Assembly: GCF_024298885.1 (NCBI RefSeq)
Contig: NZ_CP101166.1
Location: 1,984,001-2,048,000, forward strand
DNA length: 64,000 nucleotides
From: Haloglomus halophilum
GTDB lineage: Archaea > Halobacteriota > Halobacteria > Halobacteriales > Haloarculaceae
Direction: 5' to 3'
Both the position numbers and the translations under genes were made by a program. Under the pieces are notes generated by a model. It made no database searches. It was given only the letters and a program-made list of their open reading frames with translations, and was not told the DNA's origin. How positions within the stretch are numbered: position 1 is the stretch's first letter; every line of letters starts with the position of its first letter. Shown here one piece after another: positions 1-8,391 of the stretch.

Positions 1-40
1 GGGTTTAACGTGTAGTCGGTCCAACCTCGGGTCGAGTCGG

Positions 41-928
41 ATGAGTGTACCAGTGTTCGACGGCCAGTTCGTCTACGTACCGCTGTATCAGGACTACGCC
101 GCACGGGTCGGCGACGAGATGCCCGACCGACCCTGGACCGACCCCGTCGGTTGGTCGACGGCGTTGCGACAGACCGCCGACCTCGTCGGTCCGGACGTGG
201 CCGCCGTCTCCGGTGTCGACGCTCTCGCCGCGGACCTCGAAACGGCCGATGGGGCCGACCTCGCGAGTGTCCGGTTCGACGAGGCACTGGGCCCGGGCGT
301 CGAGGGGTTCGCCGAGACCATCGGTATCGTCGCGGATGTCCGTTCGGAGCCTGTCGGTGCCGTCCTGCCGAGCCCGGCCACGGTCTGTGTCGACCAGCTG
401 GGCGCCGACTGGCTCGATGCCGTCGCGGCCGACGAGTTCGCCGCCCTCGACGCCCTTCACGAGGCGGGCCAGGCGGTGAGTGATGTCGTCCGGTCGCTCG
501 AGGGAACCGTCGAAGTCCTGGTTCTCGATGAGCGTGGTCTCGAGACGGCTCGTGACCGGGGACTGTCACTCGACGACGCGCTCCTCGAGGCGGGGGCCGT
601 GTTCAACACCGCCGACCACCACGGCCTGCGTGTGGTCGGTCGCTTCCCGTCGACGCTTCGGGCCGACGCCGCGGCGCTTCTCGACGAGTACGATGTGGTG
701 ACGTTCGAGGCGCTGCCACCCGAGGCCGTCGAGTCACTGGCCGACGTTTCCGGTCGAACTGGTGGCTCGCTGCCCGCGGCGGTGTGGTCTGCGGAGCCGG
801 CGACGTTCGAGTCCCGCGTTGAATCCTTCCAGAATGCGCTGCCGGAGGGGTTCGTGTGGCTCGTGCCCGTTCCCGCCACCGCCGCGCCCGAGCGTGTCCA
901 GCGCTTCCGCGAGCTGCTCGGTCGGTGA
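41..928 (+). CDS. Hypothetical protein with a UROD/MetE-like TIM-barrel look
   Basis: A 295-residue soluble acidic protein. The N-terminal half contains a stretch around VGAVLPSPATV that resembles the substrate-proximal strand of the uroporphyrinogen decarboxylase / cobalamin-independent methionine synthase superfamily (typically GxxPGPxT), and alternating beta-alpha segments continue to the C terminus. No zinc-ligand His-Cys set is visible, so catalysis is not claimed. A TATA-like GGTTTAAC lies about 32 nt before the ATG. The next gene is convergent. Family assignment is an inference; the reading frame is well supported by haloarchaeal codon use. Confidence 0.72.
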   Translation: MSVPVFDGQFVYVPLYQDYAARVGDEMPDRPWTDPVGWSTALRQTADLVGPDVAAVSGVDALAADLETADGADLASVRFDEALGPGVEGFAETIGIVADVRSEPVGAVLPSPATVCVDQLGADWLDAVAADEFAALDALHEAGQAVSDVVRSLEGTVEVLVLDERGLETARDRGLSLDDALLEAGAVFNTADHHGLRVVGRFPSTLRADAAALLDEYDVVTFEALPPEAVESLADVSGRTGGSLPAAVWSAEPATFESRVESFQNALPEGFVWLVPVPATAAPERVQRFRELLGR

Positions 929-965
929 CGAGCGTCCGGACGTGGCGGCCGTGGCATCGGGTGAT

Positions 966-2015
966 TCACTCCGGTTGGGGCCCGATATCGGTCAATAACC
1001 GCCGGCGTACCGCTCGGTCGTCGAACCCGAGGTGAGACAGAAGGTTACACATCACCGTCGTCCGGTACAGCGGGACCTGGTCCGGATACGTGCGGTGGAG
1101 CGTCGACTCGACCGCCCGCCCGACCGCCTCGGCGTGGTCACAGCGCGGGTGGTGGGGGTAGAACTCCTCGCTGAAGAACGCGTAGAAGAACGCCGGCAGC
1201 TCGTCCCGACTCCGTCGCTCGAAGAACGCCCGGAGACGGTCGTACGACCAGTTCTCGAAGTAGCTACCGATGTCGAGGTTCTCGAGCTGGCCGACCAGCC
1301 GGCTCTCCGGGTTGAGGTCCGCCAGCGTGAGGTCGTGGGTCGCCAGCTCCTGCTCGAAGGCGGCGAGGACCGCTTCCCTGTCGCCACTGGCGCGCAGCTC
1401 CGTAACCCGCTCGTCACCGACGGAGAGCATGGTGTCGAACCGGCGCCGGCGCTCGGTCAGGAACCGTTCGCCACAACAGTCGGGGTATCCCAGGAGATCG
1501 CTCTTCGTCCGGATCTCGGCGAGCTTGTGGTCTCGCGAGGCTGCCGTCGGGACTCGTCCGTTCCGGAGCGAGCGGAGATACTGCTCCTTCCGATGGCTGA
1601 TGCGCTCGATATCCTCGCGAACACGTTCGTCGGTGAAGAGGTACGCCTCGACCTTCCAGCCGGGCGTGCCGTCGCGGTAGACGGCCGACTCGAACATCGT
1701 ATCGCGGTACGGGACGGCGACGATTTCGCTCGACAGTCCCTCGAGGTCGGGGGTGAGTACCGATGTCCAGAGCGCCTCCGCGAAGAACGCCTCGACGGTG
1801 TCGGTGGCCGCGAGGAGCTGCTCATTCACCGCCGGGGCCGAGTCCGACTCGACCGTCGGGTGGTCCGTCCGATGGAATTCGGCCAGCAGGTCCGGGAACC
1901 GGCTCTCGTCGAACGGAACCATCGTACACGGCCGTTCGGGGAGCGTGAGGAGGGCGTCCGCCACGACATCCGGATACTGAGACGAACGGAGGTGCATATC
2001 CACGCCCGGAAGCAT
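966..2015 (-). CDS. DUF483-like protein
   Basis: A 349-residue soluble protein. The motif GYPDCCGERF near residue 170 is the signature seen in archaeal DUF483 proteins (GYPxCC followed by a basic or aromatic patch); paired cysteines of this kind often bind metal or an FeS cluster, but no function is established. The start used here gives MLPGVDMHL; a longer frame reaching 2153 adds a segment that overlaps the promoter of the divergent gene and has poor composition, so it was rejected. The gene is convergent with the UROD-like gene and divergent from the proline-threonine-tailed membrane protein. Confidence 0.7.
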   Translation of the reverse strand: MLPGVDMHLRSSQYPDVVADALLTLPERPCTMVPFDESRFPDLLAEFHRTDHPTVESDSAPAVNEQLLAATDTVEAFFAEALWTSVLTPDLEGLSSEIVAVPYRDTMFESAVYRDGTPGWKVEAYLFTDERVREDIERISHRKEQYLRSLRNGRVPTAASRDHKLAEIRTKSDLLGYPDCCGERFLTERRRRFDTMLSVGDERVTELRASGDREAVLAAFEQELATHDLTLADLNPESRLVGQLENLDIGSYFENWSYDRLRAFFERRSRDELPAFFYAFFSEEFYPHHPRCDHAEAVGRAVESTLHRTYPDQVPLYRTTVMCNLLSHLGFDDRAVRRRLLTDIGPQPE

Positions 2016-2151
2016 CACCCGTGATTCCGGAGGGCCGTGCAAGTAACTTTCCCCGCCCTGGGACCACTCCACCAGTCCGCTGCCAGGCTCAGTGCCGACA
2101 GCTTTATGCACTGGTCTGACAATGACAAAGCCACACACGGAACGAGTTAGC

Positions 2152-3369
2152 ATGGGATTCCCGCAGCGAATGCTGGATGGTCTCCCGGTTCAGGCCATCC
2201 GTCGAACACGAGGAAGACAGGCGCCACTCGAGACGGGGTTCACGCTCGACGAGTGGCTGGACGAGCAGCCGGCCGACCTCCCTGGGGTGGTCGAGCAGGG
2301 TGGCGACGGGTCGCTTCCGTCGGACCCGCCCGCGGCGGGGCAGTCCCAGCCCGGCTCGACGGGTGCGGGCGCCGCTTCGGGGCGTACTCTGCCGAGTCCG
2401 GGGGTGGCCGTCCGGAGCGTCCCGGTGCTGGCCCTGGTCCTCTTCGCACTCGGAGCTGTCGCGGTCCGGCTCGCGGTGGGCGTCGTCCCGCAACTCGACT
2501 CGCCGGCCGCCGAGGCGCTCCCCATCGGACTCCTCGCGCTCGCGGTCGCGGCGCTGCTCCTCGGTCGCCGGGAGACGCTCGGTGCCCTCGCGCCGGCTCA
2601 CTACGGCCCGGCCGAGCAGGCCCCCCTCGAGAACGGGTTCGCGCTCGACCGCTGGATCGACCGGGAGGCACCGACCACGGCACAGCAGTCCGGCCCGTTC
2701 CCGAGCCTTCCGTCGGGTGGCCTCTCCCGGAGCACGCCCGTTCTTGCGCTCGGGGTGTTCGTCGTCGGCCTGGTCGCGGTCCGGGTCGGGGTCCGGCTCG
2801 AGGCCAGCTCCCAGCCGGTCGCCGGGCTCGTCGTCATGGTGGCCGTCGTGCTGGCGGGGGTGATGCTGTTCTGGGGCCAGGAGTCCGAGCTGGACCGGCT
2901 GACGACGGTCCCGGTGCTCCTCGTCGCACTCGTCGTCGTCGGCACGATCTTCGTGCATGGCGCGACCCTGCTGTTCGCCACCGGTGCCCCCGCAGCGAGC
3001 GCCGGTGGCGGCGCCAACAGCCTCGGCGGTGCGGCCAGCACGGCCTCGCCGACGCCGAGCCCGTCACCGACCAACACGTCCACCGCATCACCGACGCCGA
3101 CGGCGACCCCGACAGCGAGCCCCACGCCGACGGCGACGCCGAGTCCGACACCCAGCCCGACCCCCACGCCGACGGCGACGCCGAGTCCGACACCCTCACC
3201 CACGCCCACACCCACGCCGACACCGACACCGACGCCCAGCCCGACCCCCACGCCGACGCCGACGGCGACGCCGAGCCCCACACCAACGCCGACGCCGACA
3301 CCGTCACCCACGCCGACGGCGACGCCCACCGATACGCCGGTCGATGGCGGCCTCATCGGTGGCGTGTGA
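2152..3369 (+). CDS. Membrane protein with duplicated module and long Pro-Thr tail
   Basis: About 405 residues. Two cytosolic/membrane units repeat: each begins with PLE[TN]GF followed by LD.W.D (near residues 25 and 160) and is followed by paired transmembrane segments, giving roughly six membrane spans. After the last span an Ala/Gly-rich linker leads into about 100 residues of almost pure Pro-Thr-Ser repeats (SPTPTATP type), a likely O-glycosylated surface stalk, ending in [13 protein letters not shown]-like TTTATGC is at 2103. An ATG at 2122 is an alternative start adding ten residues. The homologue is not recognised; a cell-surface role is inferred from the stalk. Confidence 0.72.
   Translation: MGFPQRMLDGLPVQAIRRTRGRQAPLETGFTLDEWLDEQPADLPGVVEQGGDGSLPSDPPAAGQSQPGSTGAGAASGRTLPSPGVAVRSVPVLALVLFALGAVAVRLAVGVVPQLDSPAAEALPIGLLALAVAALLLGRRETLGALAPAHYGPAEQAPLENGFALDRWIDREAPTTAQQSGPFPSLPSGGLSRSTPVLALGVFVVGLVAVRVGVRLEASSQPVAGLVVMVAVVLAGVMLFWGQESELDRLTTVPVLLVALVVVGTIFVHGATLLFATGAPAASAGGGANSLGGAASTASPTPSPSPTNTSTASPTPTATPTASPTPTATPSPTPSPTPTPTATPSPTPSPTPTPTPTPTPTPSPTPTPTPTATPSPTPTPTPTPSPTPTATPTDTPVDGGLIGGV
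3040..3345 (+). repeat. Low-complexity Pro-Thr/Ser codon repeat
   Basis: A run of ACG/CCG/AGC codons encoding degenerate PT, PS and PTA units at the C terminus of the membrane protein. Typical of haloarchaeal surface-protein stalks. It produces long spurious frames on both strands, which are ignored. Confidence 0.85.
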
Positions 3370-3575
3370 GCCGGGTCGGTTCGGCATTCCCCTCGCTGGC
3401 GGTTTGTTCGGCTCCCCGCTCCCCGGAGTGACCTGCAGCCCTCCGGAGTGCCTATCGTCCCAGTAATCGTCCGTTCGCTCCGCCTGCGCGTGCCACCGGC
3501 TCCGTTCGTCGCTATCGGGGACCCGACGAAGTGAGTGGAGCGGGGTCCCCGGTCGGGGTGTCGGCGGTGCGCCGT

Positions 3576-3959
3576 TCAGGCCTGGTCGACGGGTTCGAGC
3601 CGCTCGACCTCCTCGACGACGCCGCGATGCTCCCAGTCCTCCGGCTGGCCCGGCTCCCGGCGGGTGTGGAGGTGGACATCGCCGTTCGACCGCACCAGGA
3701 GGGCGTGCTGGAACCCGTCCTCGTCGACGACGAGCCGGCAGATGTCCCAGTCGGCGTCTTCGTCGACGCCGAGGCTCCGGTTCATCCCGATGATGCGCCC
3801 GGACTCGTGGGTGAACACGAACTGCTGGATGCCGGGGGCGACCTCCGCGGTCTCCTGGGGGGCGTAGATGATGACCGATACCTCGCCGACGTCCGGGTCG
3901 GATACCCGGAGCCTGTCCCCGCGGCTCAGCTCCTTGACAACCTTGGCGGTCTCTGACAT
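3576..3959 (-). CDS. Small conserved haloarchaeal-type protein, function unknown
   Basis: A 127-residue acidic soluble protein starting MSETAKVVKEL. Predicted mainly beta: LRVSDPDVGEVSV, QQFVFTHESG, ALLVRSNGDVHL. No catalytic motif or membrane segment. The ATG at 3959 is preferred to an upstream one at 3986 because the extra residues (FHPVAHDG) come from the leader. It is convergent with the membrane protein gene. I do not recognise the family. Confidence 0.68.
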   Translation of the reverse strand: MSETAKVVKELSRGDRLRVSDPDVGEVSVIIYAPQETAEVAPGIQQFVFTHESGRIIGMNRSLGVDEDADWDICRLVVDEDGFQHALLVRSNGDVHLHTRREPGQPEDWEHRGVVEEVERLEPVDQA

Positions 3960-4265
3960 GCCATCATGGGCCACGGGGTGGAACAAGTTATAGCTGGGGG
4001 GCGCGGCGGGTGGTGTCCGGACAGATAGCTTCGCTCCGGTCGTTGCAGGGAGTGTAGTTGGAGGGAGATGCAGAGCGAGGAACCGCGAATAGAACCGGTT
4101 TGGAAGCCCCTGGCCGCTCGACCGTCCGCAGCGAGCCCCGGAGCCCGGAGCGCTCGGGGGCTTTCAACAGGGTTCGGTCGGCGCTGTCACCAGAGAGCCC
4201 TTCTGTATCTTCGCACGAACACGGTACCAACGACCGCTCTCCGAGCGGGACCGTCCGGCGTGGTG
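3960..4265. other. Intergenic gap without recognisable gene
   Basis: 306 bp between two same-strand genes. It holds the promoter area of the upstream gene (minus-strand ATAACTTG near 3985) and otherwise ordinary GC-rich sequence. Frames crossing it on both strands are extensions of out-of-frame readings of the permease gene. Confidence 0.6.
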
Positions 4266-6836
4266 TCAGCTGGTGAGGCCGCCGACCTCGCCGGCACTGC
4301 TCGTCTCGCCGGGTCGGTCGGCGGTCGCGGCATCGCGGATGCCGGCCGCGAGCGCCTGGATCGCGGCGAGCAGACAGACCAGCCCGACCGCCGGGAAGAC
4401 GAACGTGTGGCCCGCGCTCGTGAGCATGAAGTTCTGCCCGCGCCACAGCAGGCCGCCCCACTCGAAGGCGCCGTGTGGGGCGCCGACCGAGAGGTGGCCG
4501 AGGTACGACAGTCCCGCCGTCCCGGCGATGGCTCCTCCGGCGGCGACGAGCCCGTACGCCACCAGCACGCCGCCGACGGGCCGGAGCTCCCGGACGACGG
4601 TCCGGCTCCGGGGCTGTCCGAACGCGGCGCCGGCGTCGACCCAGGCCCGGCCGTCGACCTCGGTCAGGAGTGGCTTCACCGTCCGCCAGAGCCGCGGCCA
4701 GGCGAGCAGGCCGAACAGCACGCCGACGACCTGGAACTGGGTCGAGAGCGTGCTCAGGGCCGGATGGAACCAGGCCACCGTCAGGAACAGGAAGGGGATG
4801 GTGGGGAACAGCCCGAGCAGGCCGGCGGCTCCGTCGATGCCCGCCGCGGTCGGGCGCCCGAGCTGCAGCGCCAGCGCGCCCGCGAGCAGGACGAGGAGCC
4901 CCGCGGTCAGCAGCACCACCGTGGCGACGAAGAGGTAGCTGCGCAGGCCGAACAGCATCTCCGTGAACAGGTCGGTCCCGAAGTAGGTGGTCCCGAACGG
5001 GTGGAACTGACCGAACTCGTCGTACTGTCCGGGCCCGACGCTCCCGAGCGAGGTCGAGCGCGTCCGGGTGATGGTCAGGCTCACTGCGGCCGACTCGACG
5101 GTGCCGCTCTCGGTGTCGAGATAGTCGACCGTCCCCGACCCGTCGATCTCGCCCTGGGTCCCGTCGAGGCTGGAATGCATGAAGGTCCGGTCGGCGGGCA
5201 CCGTGCCCAGCGCCGGGGCGAACACGGCCGCGACCAGGAGGACGGCCACGACGGCGCCGCCGACCCGCGCGGCCCGGTGTGCCCGGAGTCGGGCGAGGAA
5301 CGCGCCGCCCCCGTGCCACGTCGCCGGCCGGTACACGTCGCGCAGCAGGCGGTAGCCGTGGCGGAGCCACAGGGCGACCGCGGCCGCGTAGGCGTAGACC
5401 AGCCCGACCCGGAGCAGCCAGGCCGCTGCCGGCGAGAGGCCGAACGCGGTTCCCGCCCACCCCCCGTCGGGGAGCCGGTAGCCGGCGTTGGGGACGAGCC
5501 GCCGGTCGAGGAGCCGCGGGACGACCCCCGCCAGGTCGATGCCGGGGACGAACGCCGAGAGCGTGTCGACGAGGGCCCCGAACTGGAGGAGCACCAGCAC
5601 CGCGCCGGCGCCGGCCCAGACGAGCGCCGGGCGCGGCGTCGCCCGCACCGCGAGCCGGATGCCGTCGACGTGCCGGCGGGGTCGGAGGCCTCCGCCGGTG
5701 TCGACTCCGCCGTCACTCACCGGCCCGCCGTCGCTCACCGGCCCGCCGTCGCTCACTGGCCCGCCATCACTCACCGACCCGTCGTGTCCCGTGGTGGCGC
5801 TGCCGCCCCAGACTCCGCGCCGGCGCCGGGCCGGGTCCCCGCCGAGCAGCGAGTGCCCGGCGGCGCCGAGCCAGTCGACCGCCGCCACGACCACCACGAA
5901 GACGAAGGCCGACGCCTGCAGGGTCGTGTAGTCGTTCCTGACGACGGAGATGTACAGCAGCGAGCCCAGCCCCTCCAGCGAGAACACCACCTCGACCAGC
6001 ATCGTCATGCCGACCAGGGCCGCGGCGAGTTCGCCCGCGACCACCAACACCGGGACTGCCCCGACCGGCAGGACGTGCTTGAGTCGGACCAGGCCGCCGT
6101 GCAGCCCCTTCGCGCGTGCGGCGTCGACGAACGACCTGTCGGCGGCGGACGCGAGCCCGCGGCTCCAGAGGAACGCCAGGGTCCCCGCCAGCGGGACGGC
6201 GAGCGCGAGCGCGGGCGGAATCGCCAGTTTCGTCGCCAGCAGGACCCCGTCGGTCGTCCCCAGGTCACCGACCGGGAGGGGCCGTGTGATGCTCGACGGT
6301 GTCGGTGCGAGGAACGGTCGCCAGTCCAGGCCCAGCAGCAGCTGTCCGAGATTGAAGAACACGGTCTCGAAGGTAGCCGCGAGCAGGAACGCCGGCAGTG
6401 CCTTGCCGAGGACGCCGGTATCACGACCGTCATCCGTGTAGCGTGCCGCCACGACGCCGACGACGGTCAGCGGGAGGGCGAGCAGTCCGGTCCAGAGCCA
6501 CAGCCACGCCGTCCGGCCGAGCCGTTGCTCGACGAGGCTGTTGACACTCGTCCGTTGCTCGGCCACCGCCTCGTCGCGGTCGGCCCAGGTCTCGCCGAAG
6601 TCGAACCGGAACATCGAGACCATGTAGTCGACGTACTGGACGGGTATCGGCCGGTCGAGGCCGAACGTCGATTTCTTCTCGGCGAGCGATGACCGCTCCT
6701 CCGGCGTCGCGGCCGTCGCGTCCGCCGGATCCGCGACCCCGAAGTGGACGATTCCGAACACGACCGTCGCGGCGACCGCTACGAACAGGAGCGACAGCCC
6801 TGCCCGTCGCAGGAGGTACTCGGCCGTCCCACGCAT
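4266..6836 (-). CDS. Fused OppB-OppC/DppB-DppC-type ABC transporter permease
   Basis: An 856-residue inner-membrane permease carrying both halves of a peptide/nickel-type ABC transporter on one chain. The N-terminal half is DppB-like: a first span, a long external loop (FGLDRPIPVQYVDYM, FDFGETW), then the core spans with the coupling motif near FVDAARAKGL. The C-terminal half is DppC-like, with the periplasmic loop HPFGTTYFGTDLF and a second coupling motif around RAWVDAGAAFGQPRS. A hydrophilic linker with tandem SDGGPV units joins them. In most organisms these are two genes. No ATP-binding subunits or substrate-binding lipoprotein are adjacent, so partners must be elsewhere. Start at MRGTAEYLL, before the first hydrophobic span. 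Confidence 0.85.
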   Translation of the reverse strand: MRGTAEYLLRRAGLSLLFVAVAATVVFGIVHFGVADPADATAATPEERSSLAEKKSTFGLDRPIPVQYVDYMVSMFRFDFGETWADRDEAVAEQRTSVNSLVEQRLGRTAWLWLWTGLLALPLTVVGVVAARYTDDGRDTGVLGKALPAFLLAATFETVFFNLGQLLLGLDWRPFLAPTPSSITRPLPVGDLGTTDGVLLATKLAIPPALALAVPLAGTLAFLWSRGLASAADRSFVDAARAKGLHGGLVRLKHVLPVGAVPVLVVAGELAAALVGMTMLVEVVFSLEGLGSLLYISVVRNDYTTLQASAFVFVVVVAAVDWLGAAGHSLLGGDPARRRRGVWGGSATTGHDGSVSDGGPVSDGGPVSDGGPVSDGGVDTGGGLRPRRHVDGIRLAVRATPRPALVWAGAGAVLVLLQFGALVDTLSAFVPGIDLAGVVPRLLDRRLVPNAGYRLPDGGWAGTAFGLSPAAAWLLRVGLVYAYAAAVALWLRHGYRLLRDVYRPATWHGGGAFLARLRAHRAARVGGAVVAVLLVAAVFAPALGTVPADRTFMHSSLDGTQGEIDGSGTVDYLDTESGTVESAAVSLTITRTRSTSLGSVGPGQYDEFGQFHPFGTTYFGTDLFTEMLFGLRSYLFVATVVLLTAGLLVLLAGALALQLGRPTAAGIDGAAGLLGLFPTIPFLFLTVAWFHPALSTLSTQFQVVGVLFGLLAWPRLWRTVKPLLTEVDGRAWVDAGAAFGQPRSRTVVRELRPVGGVLVAYGLVAAGGAIAGTAGLSYLGHLSVGAPHGAFEWGGLLWRGQNFMLTSAGHTFVFPAVGLVCLLAAIQALAAGIRDAATADRPGETSSAGEVGGLTS
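5710..5781 (-). repeat. 18-bp tandem repeat encoding SDGGPV linker units
   Basis: Four consecutive near-identical 18-bp units inside the permease fusion encode PVSDGG repeats between its two halves. Copies differ by a few third-position changes. The acidic, glycine-rich repeat fits a flexible domain linker. Confidence 0.85.
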
Positions 6837-6919
6837 TGGCTTGGCAGAGACTCCCACGCGGGGCCCTTAGCTCTGATGGACGGCGACATAGCTAAGTCCC
6901 TGGTGTGTCACCATGGGCC

Positions 6920-7888
6920 ATGGACGTGACGGAGGCGAGTGACAGCTGTGAGGCCATCCTCTCCGAGGTCGCCGACGGGGTCGTCGCCGACGAACGGTTC
7001 CTCGAGGACATCATGCTGGGTATCCTCGCGCGTGGGAACGTCCTCATCGAGGACGTGCCGGGAACCGGCAAGACGCTGACGGCGAACCTGTTCGCGACGG
7101 CGCTGGGGCTGTCGTTCTCGCGGGTGCAGTTCACCCCCGACCTGCTCCCGGCGGACGTGACCGGCACCCACGTGTACGACGAGGTCGAGGGGTCCTTCGA
7201 GTTCCGTGAGGGCCCGGTGTTCGCACAGGTCGTGCTCGGTGACGAGATCAATCGGGCACCACCGAAGACACAGGCCGCGCTGCTGGAGGCGATGGCCGAA
7301 CATCAGGTCACGGCCGAGGGAACGACCCACGACCTCCCGGAGCCGTTCTTCGTGCTGGCGACGCAGAATCCCGTCGAGCAGGAGGGGACCTTCCCGCTGC
7401 CGGAGGCACAGGTCGACCGGTTCCTGGTCAAGACGAGTCTCGGCTATCCCGAGCGCGACGCGGAGCGCCGGCTCCTGAGCCGCCGACTCGGGCGGGCCGA
7501 ACAGGTCCCCACTGCCGAGCAGGTGGTGGACCCCGAGGCGGTCCGGGCGCTCCAGTCGGTGCCCGAGACGGTCCACGTCGACGAGGACCTCCAGGGGTAC
7601 ATGACCGATATCGCCCGAGCGACCCGGGAGGACCCTCGTGTCGAGGTCGGCGTCTCGCCGCGTGGTACCCAGCGGCTGCTCGAATCGGCCCGGGCCCACG
7701 CCGTCCTGGCCGGGCGCGACTTCGCGACCCCGGACGATGTCAAGCGGGTGGCCCGCCCGGTACTCGCCCACCGGCTGGTGCTCACGGCGAAGGCCAGCGT
7801 CGAGGACGTGGACGCGACGACCGTCGTCGACGACGTGCTGGACGATATCGCCGTCCCGACCGTAGCCGAGGCCGGGACCGGACGCTAG
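6920..7888 (+). CDS. moxR: MoxR-family AAA+ ATPase
   Basis: A 322-residue AAA+ ATPase of the MoxR/RavA clade. Walker A is EDVPGTGKT near residue 45, Walker B/sensor is GDEINRAPPKTQ near residue 105, followed by the clade-typical ATQNPVEQEGTFPLPEAQVDRF and the sensor-2 region SPRGTQRL. These ATPases work with DUF58 and vWA proteins as chaperone-like maturation factors, often for secreted or membrane complexes. The adjacent opposite-strand cluster encodes DUF58, DUF7269, DUF7519 and DUF4129 partners. ATG at 6920 is preferred over a GTG at 6905; a TATA-like ATAGCTAAG sits about 27 nt upstream. The stop overlaps the stop of the DUF7519 gene. Confidence 0.93.
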   Translation: MDVTEASDSCEAILSEVADGVVADERFLEDIMLGILARGNVLIEDVPGTGKTLTANLFATALGLSFSRVQFTPDLLPADVTGTHVYDEVEGSFEFREGPVFAQVVLGDEINRAPPKTQAALLEAMAEHQVTAEGTTHDLPEPFFVLATQNPVEQEGTFPLPEAQVDRFLVKTSLGYPERDAERRLLSRRLGRAEQVPTAEQVVDPEAVRALQSVPETVHVDEDLQGYMTDIARATREDPRVEVGVSPRGTQRLLESARAHAVLAGRDFATPDDVKRVARPVLAHRLVLTAKASVEDVDATTVVDDVLDDIAVPTVAEAGTGR

Positions 7889-8391
7889 TCGGTCCGCACG
7901 AGGACGTGATGCAGCAGGAGGCCGCCGACCAGTAGCACGACGACGACGACGGTCGGGGCCGGGACCGCCCCCAGTCGGTAGAGGAGGTAGCTCCCCACCG
8001 CCACGATGGCGGCGACGCCAGCCGTGATGGCCGTGTGGACGAGGACCGGCCGCGCGGCGTCCGCCGAACCGGGATGGCGCCCGAGATCGACCGCCTGCTC
8101 GGCGCCGTCCCAGGCCACGACCGCGCCGACCGTTCCGAGCGCGAGCAGCATGACCGGGGCCCCGAGCACGCCGGCCAGCAGCACGCCGGCGTAGAGTCCG
8201 ACCGCCCCGGCGCGGACCAGCCGCCGGCTCCCACGCGAGACGCCGGCGACGAGGCCCGCGAGTCCCGGGAGTGCCGCCACGGCGGCGGTCGGCCCCGCCG
8301 CCACCGGGACCAGTGCGAGTCCCCCGGCGAGCCCCGTCAGCAGGAGGCTCCGGGTACCGCCGGCAGCCCGGGTGGTGACTCGGGCGCTCAT
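7885..8391 (-). CDS. DUF7519-like multi-span membrane protein
   Basis: A 168-residue protein, almost entirely hydrophobic, with about five predicted spans (LLLTGLAGGLALVP, LYAGVLLAGVLGAPVML, ITAGVAAIVAVGSYLL, VVVVVLLVGGLLLHHVLV). It is the last gene of the DUF4129 / DUF7269-DUF58 / DUF7519 operon: its ATG overlaps the upstream TGA as ATGA. DUF7519 naming rests on this conserved haloarchaeal neighbourhood and topology rather than a motif. Its 3' end overlaps the moxR stop tail to tail by 4 nt. Confidence 0.78.
   Translation of the reverse strand: MSARVTTRAAGGTRSLLLTGLAGGLALVPVAAGPTAAVAALPGLAGLVAGVSRGSRRLVRAGAVGLYAGVLLAGVLGAPVMLLALGTVGAVVAWDGAEQAVDLGRHPGSADAARPVLVHTAITAGVAAIVAVGSYLLYRLGAVPAPTVVVVVLLVGGLLLHHVLVRTD

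Noticed and set aside
4068..6692. 874-codon plus-strand frame opposite the permease
   Set aside because: Composition is Arg/Gln/Glu/Gly-rich with no hydrophobic core; the minus-strand frame has clear permease motifs.
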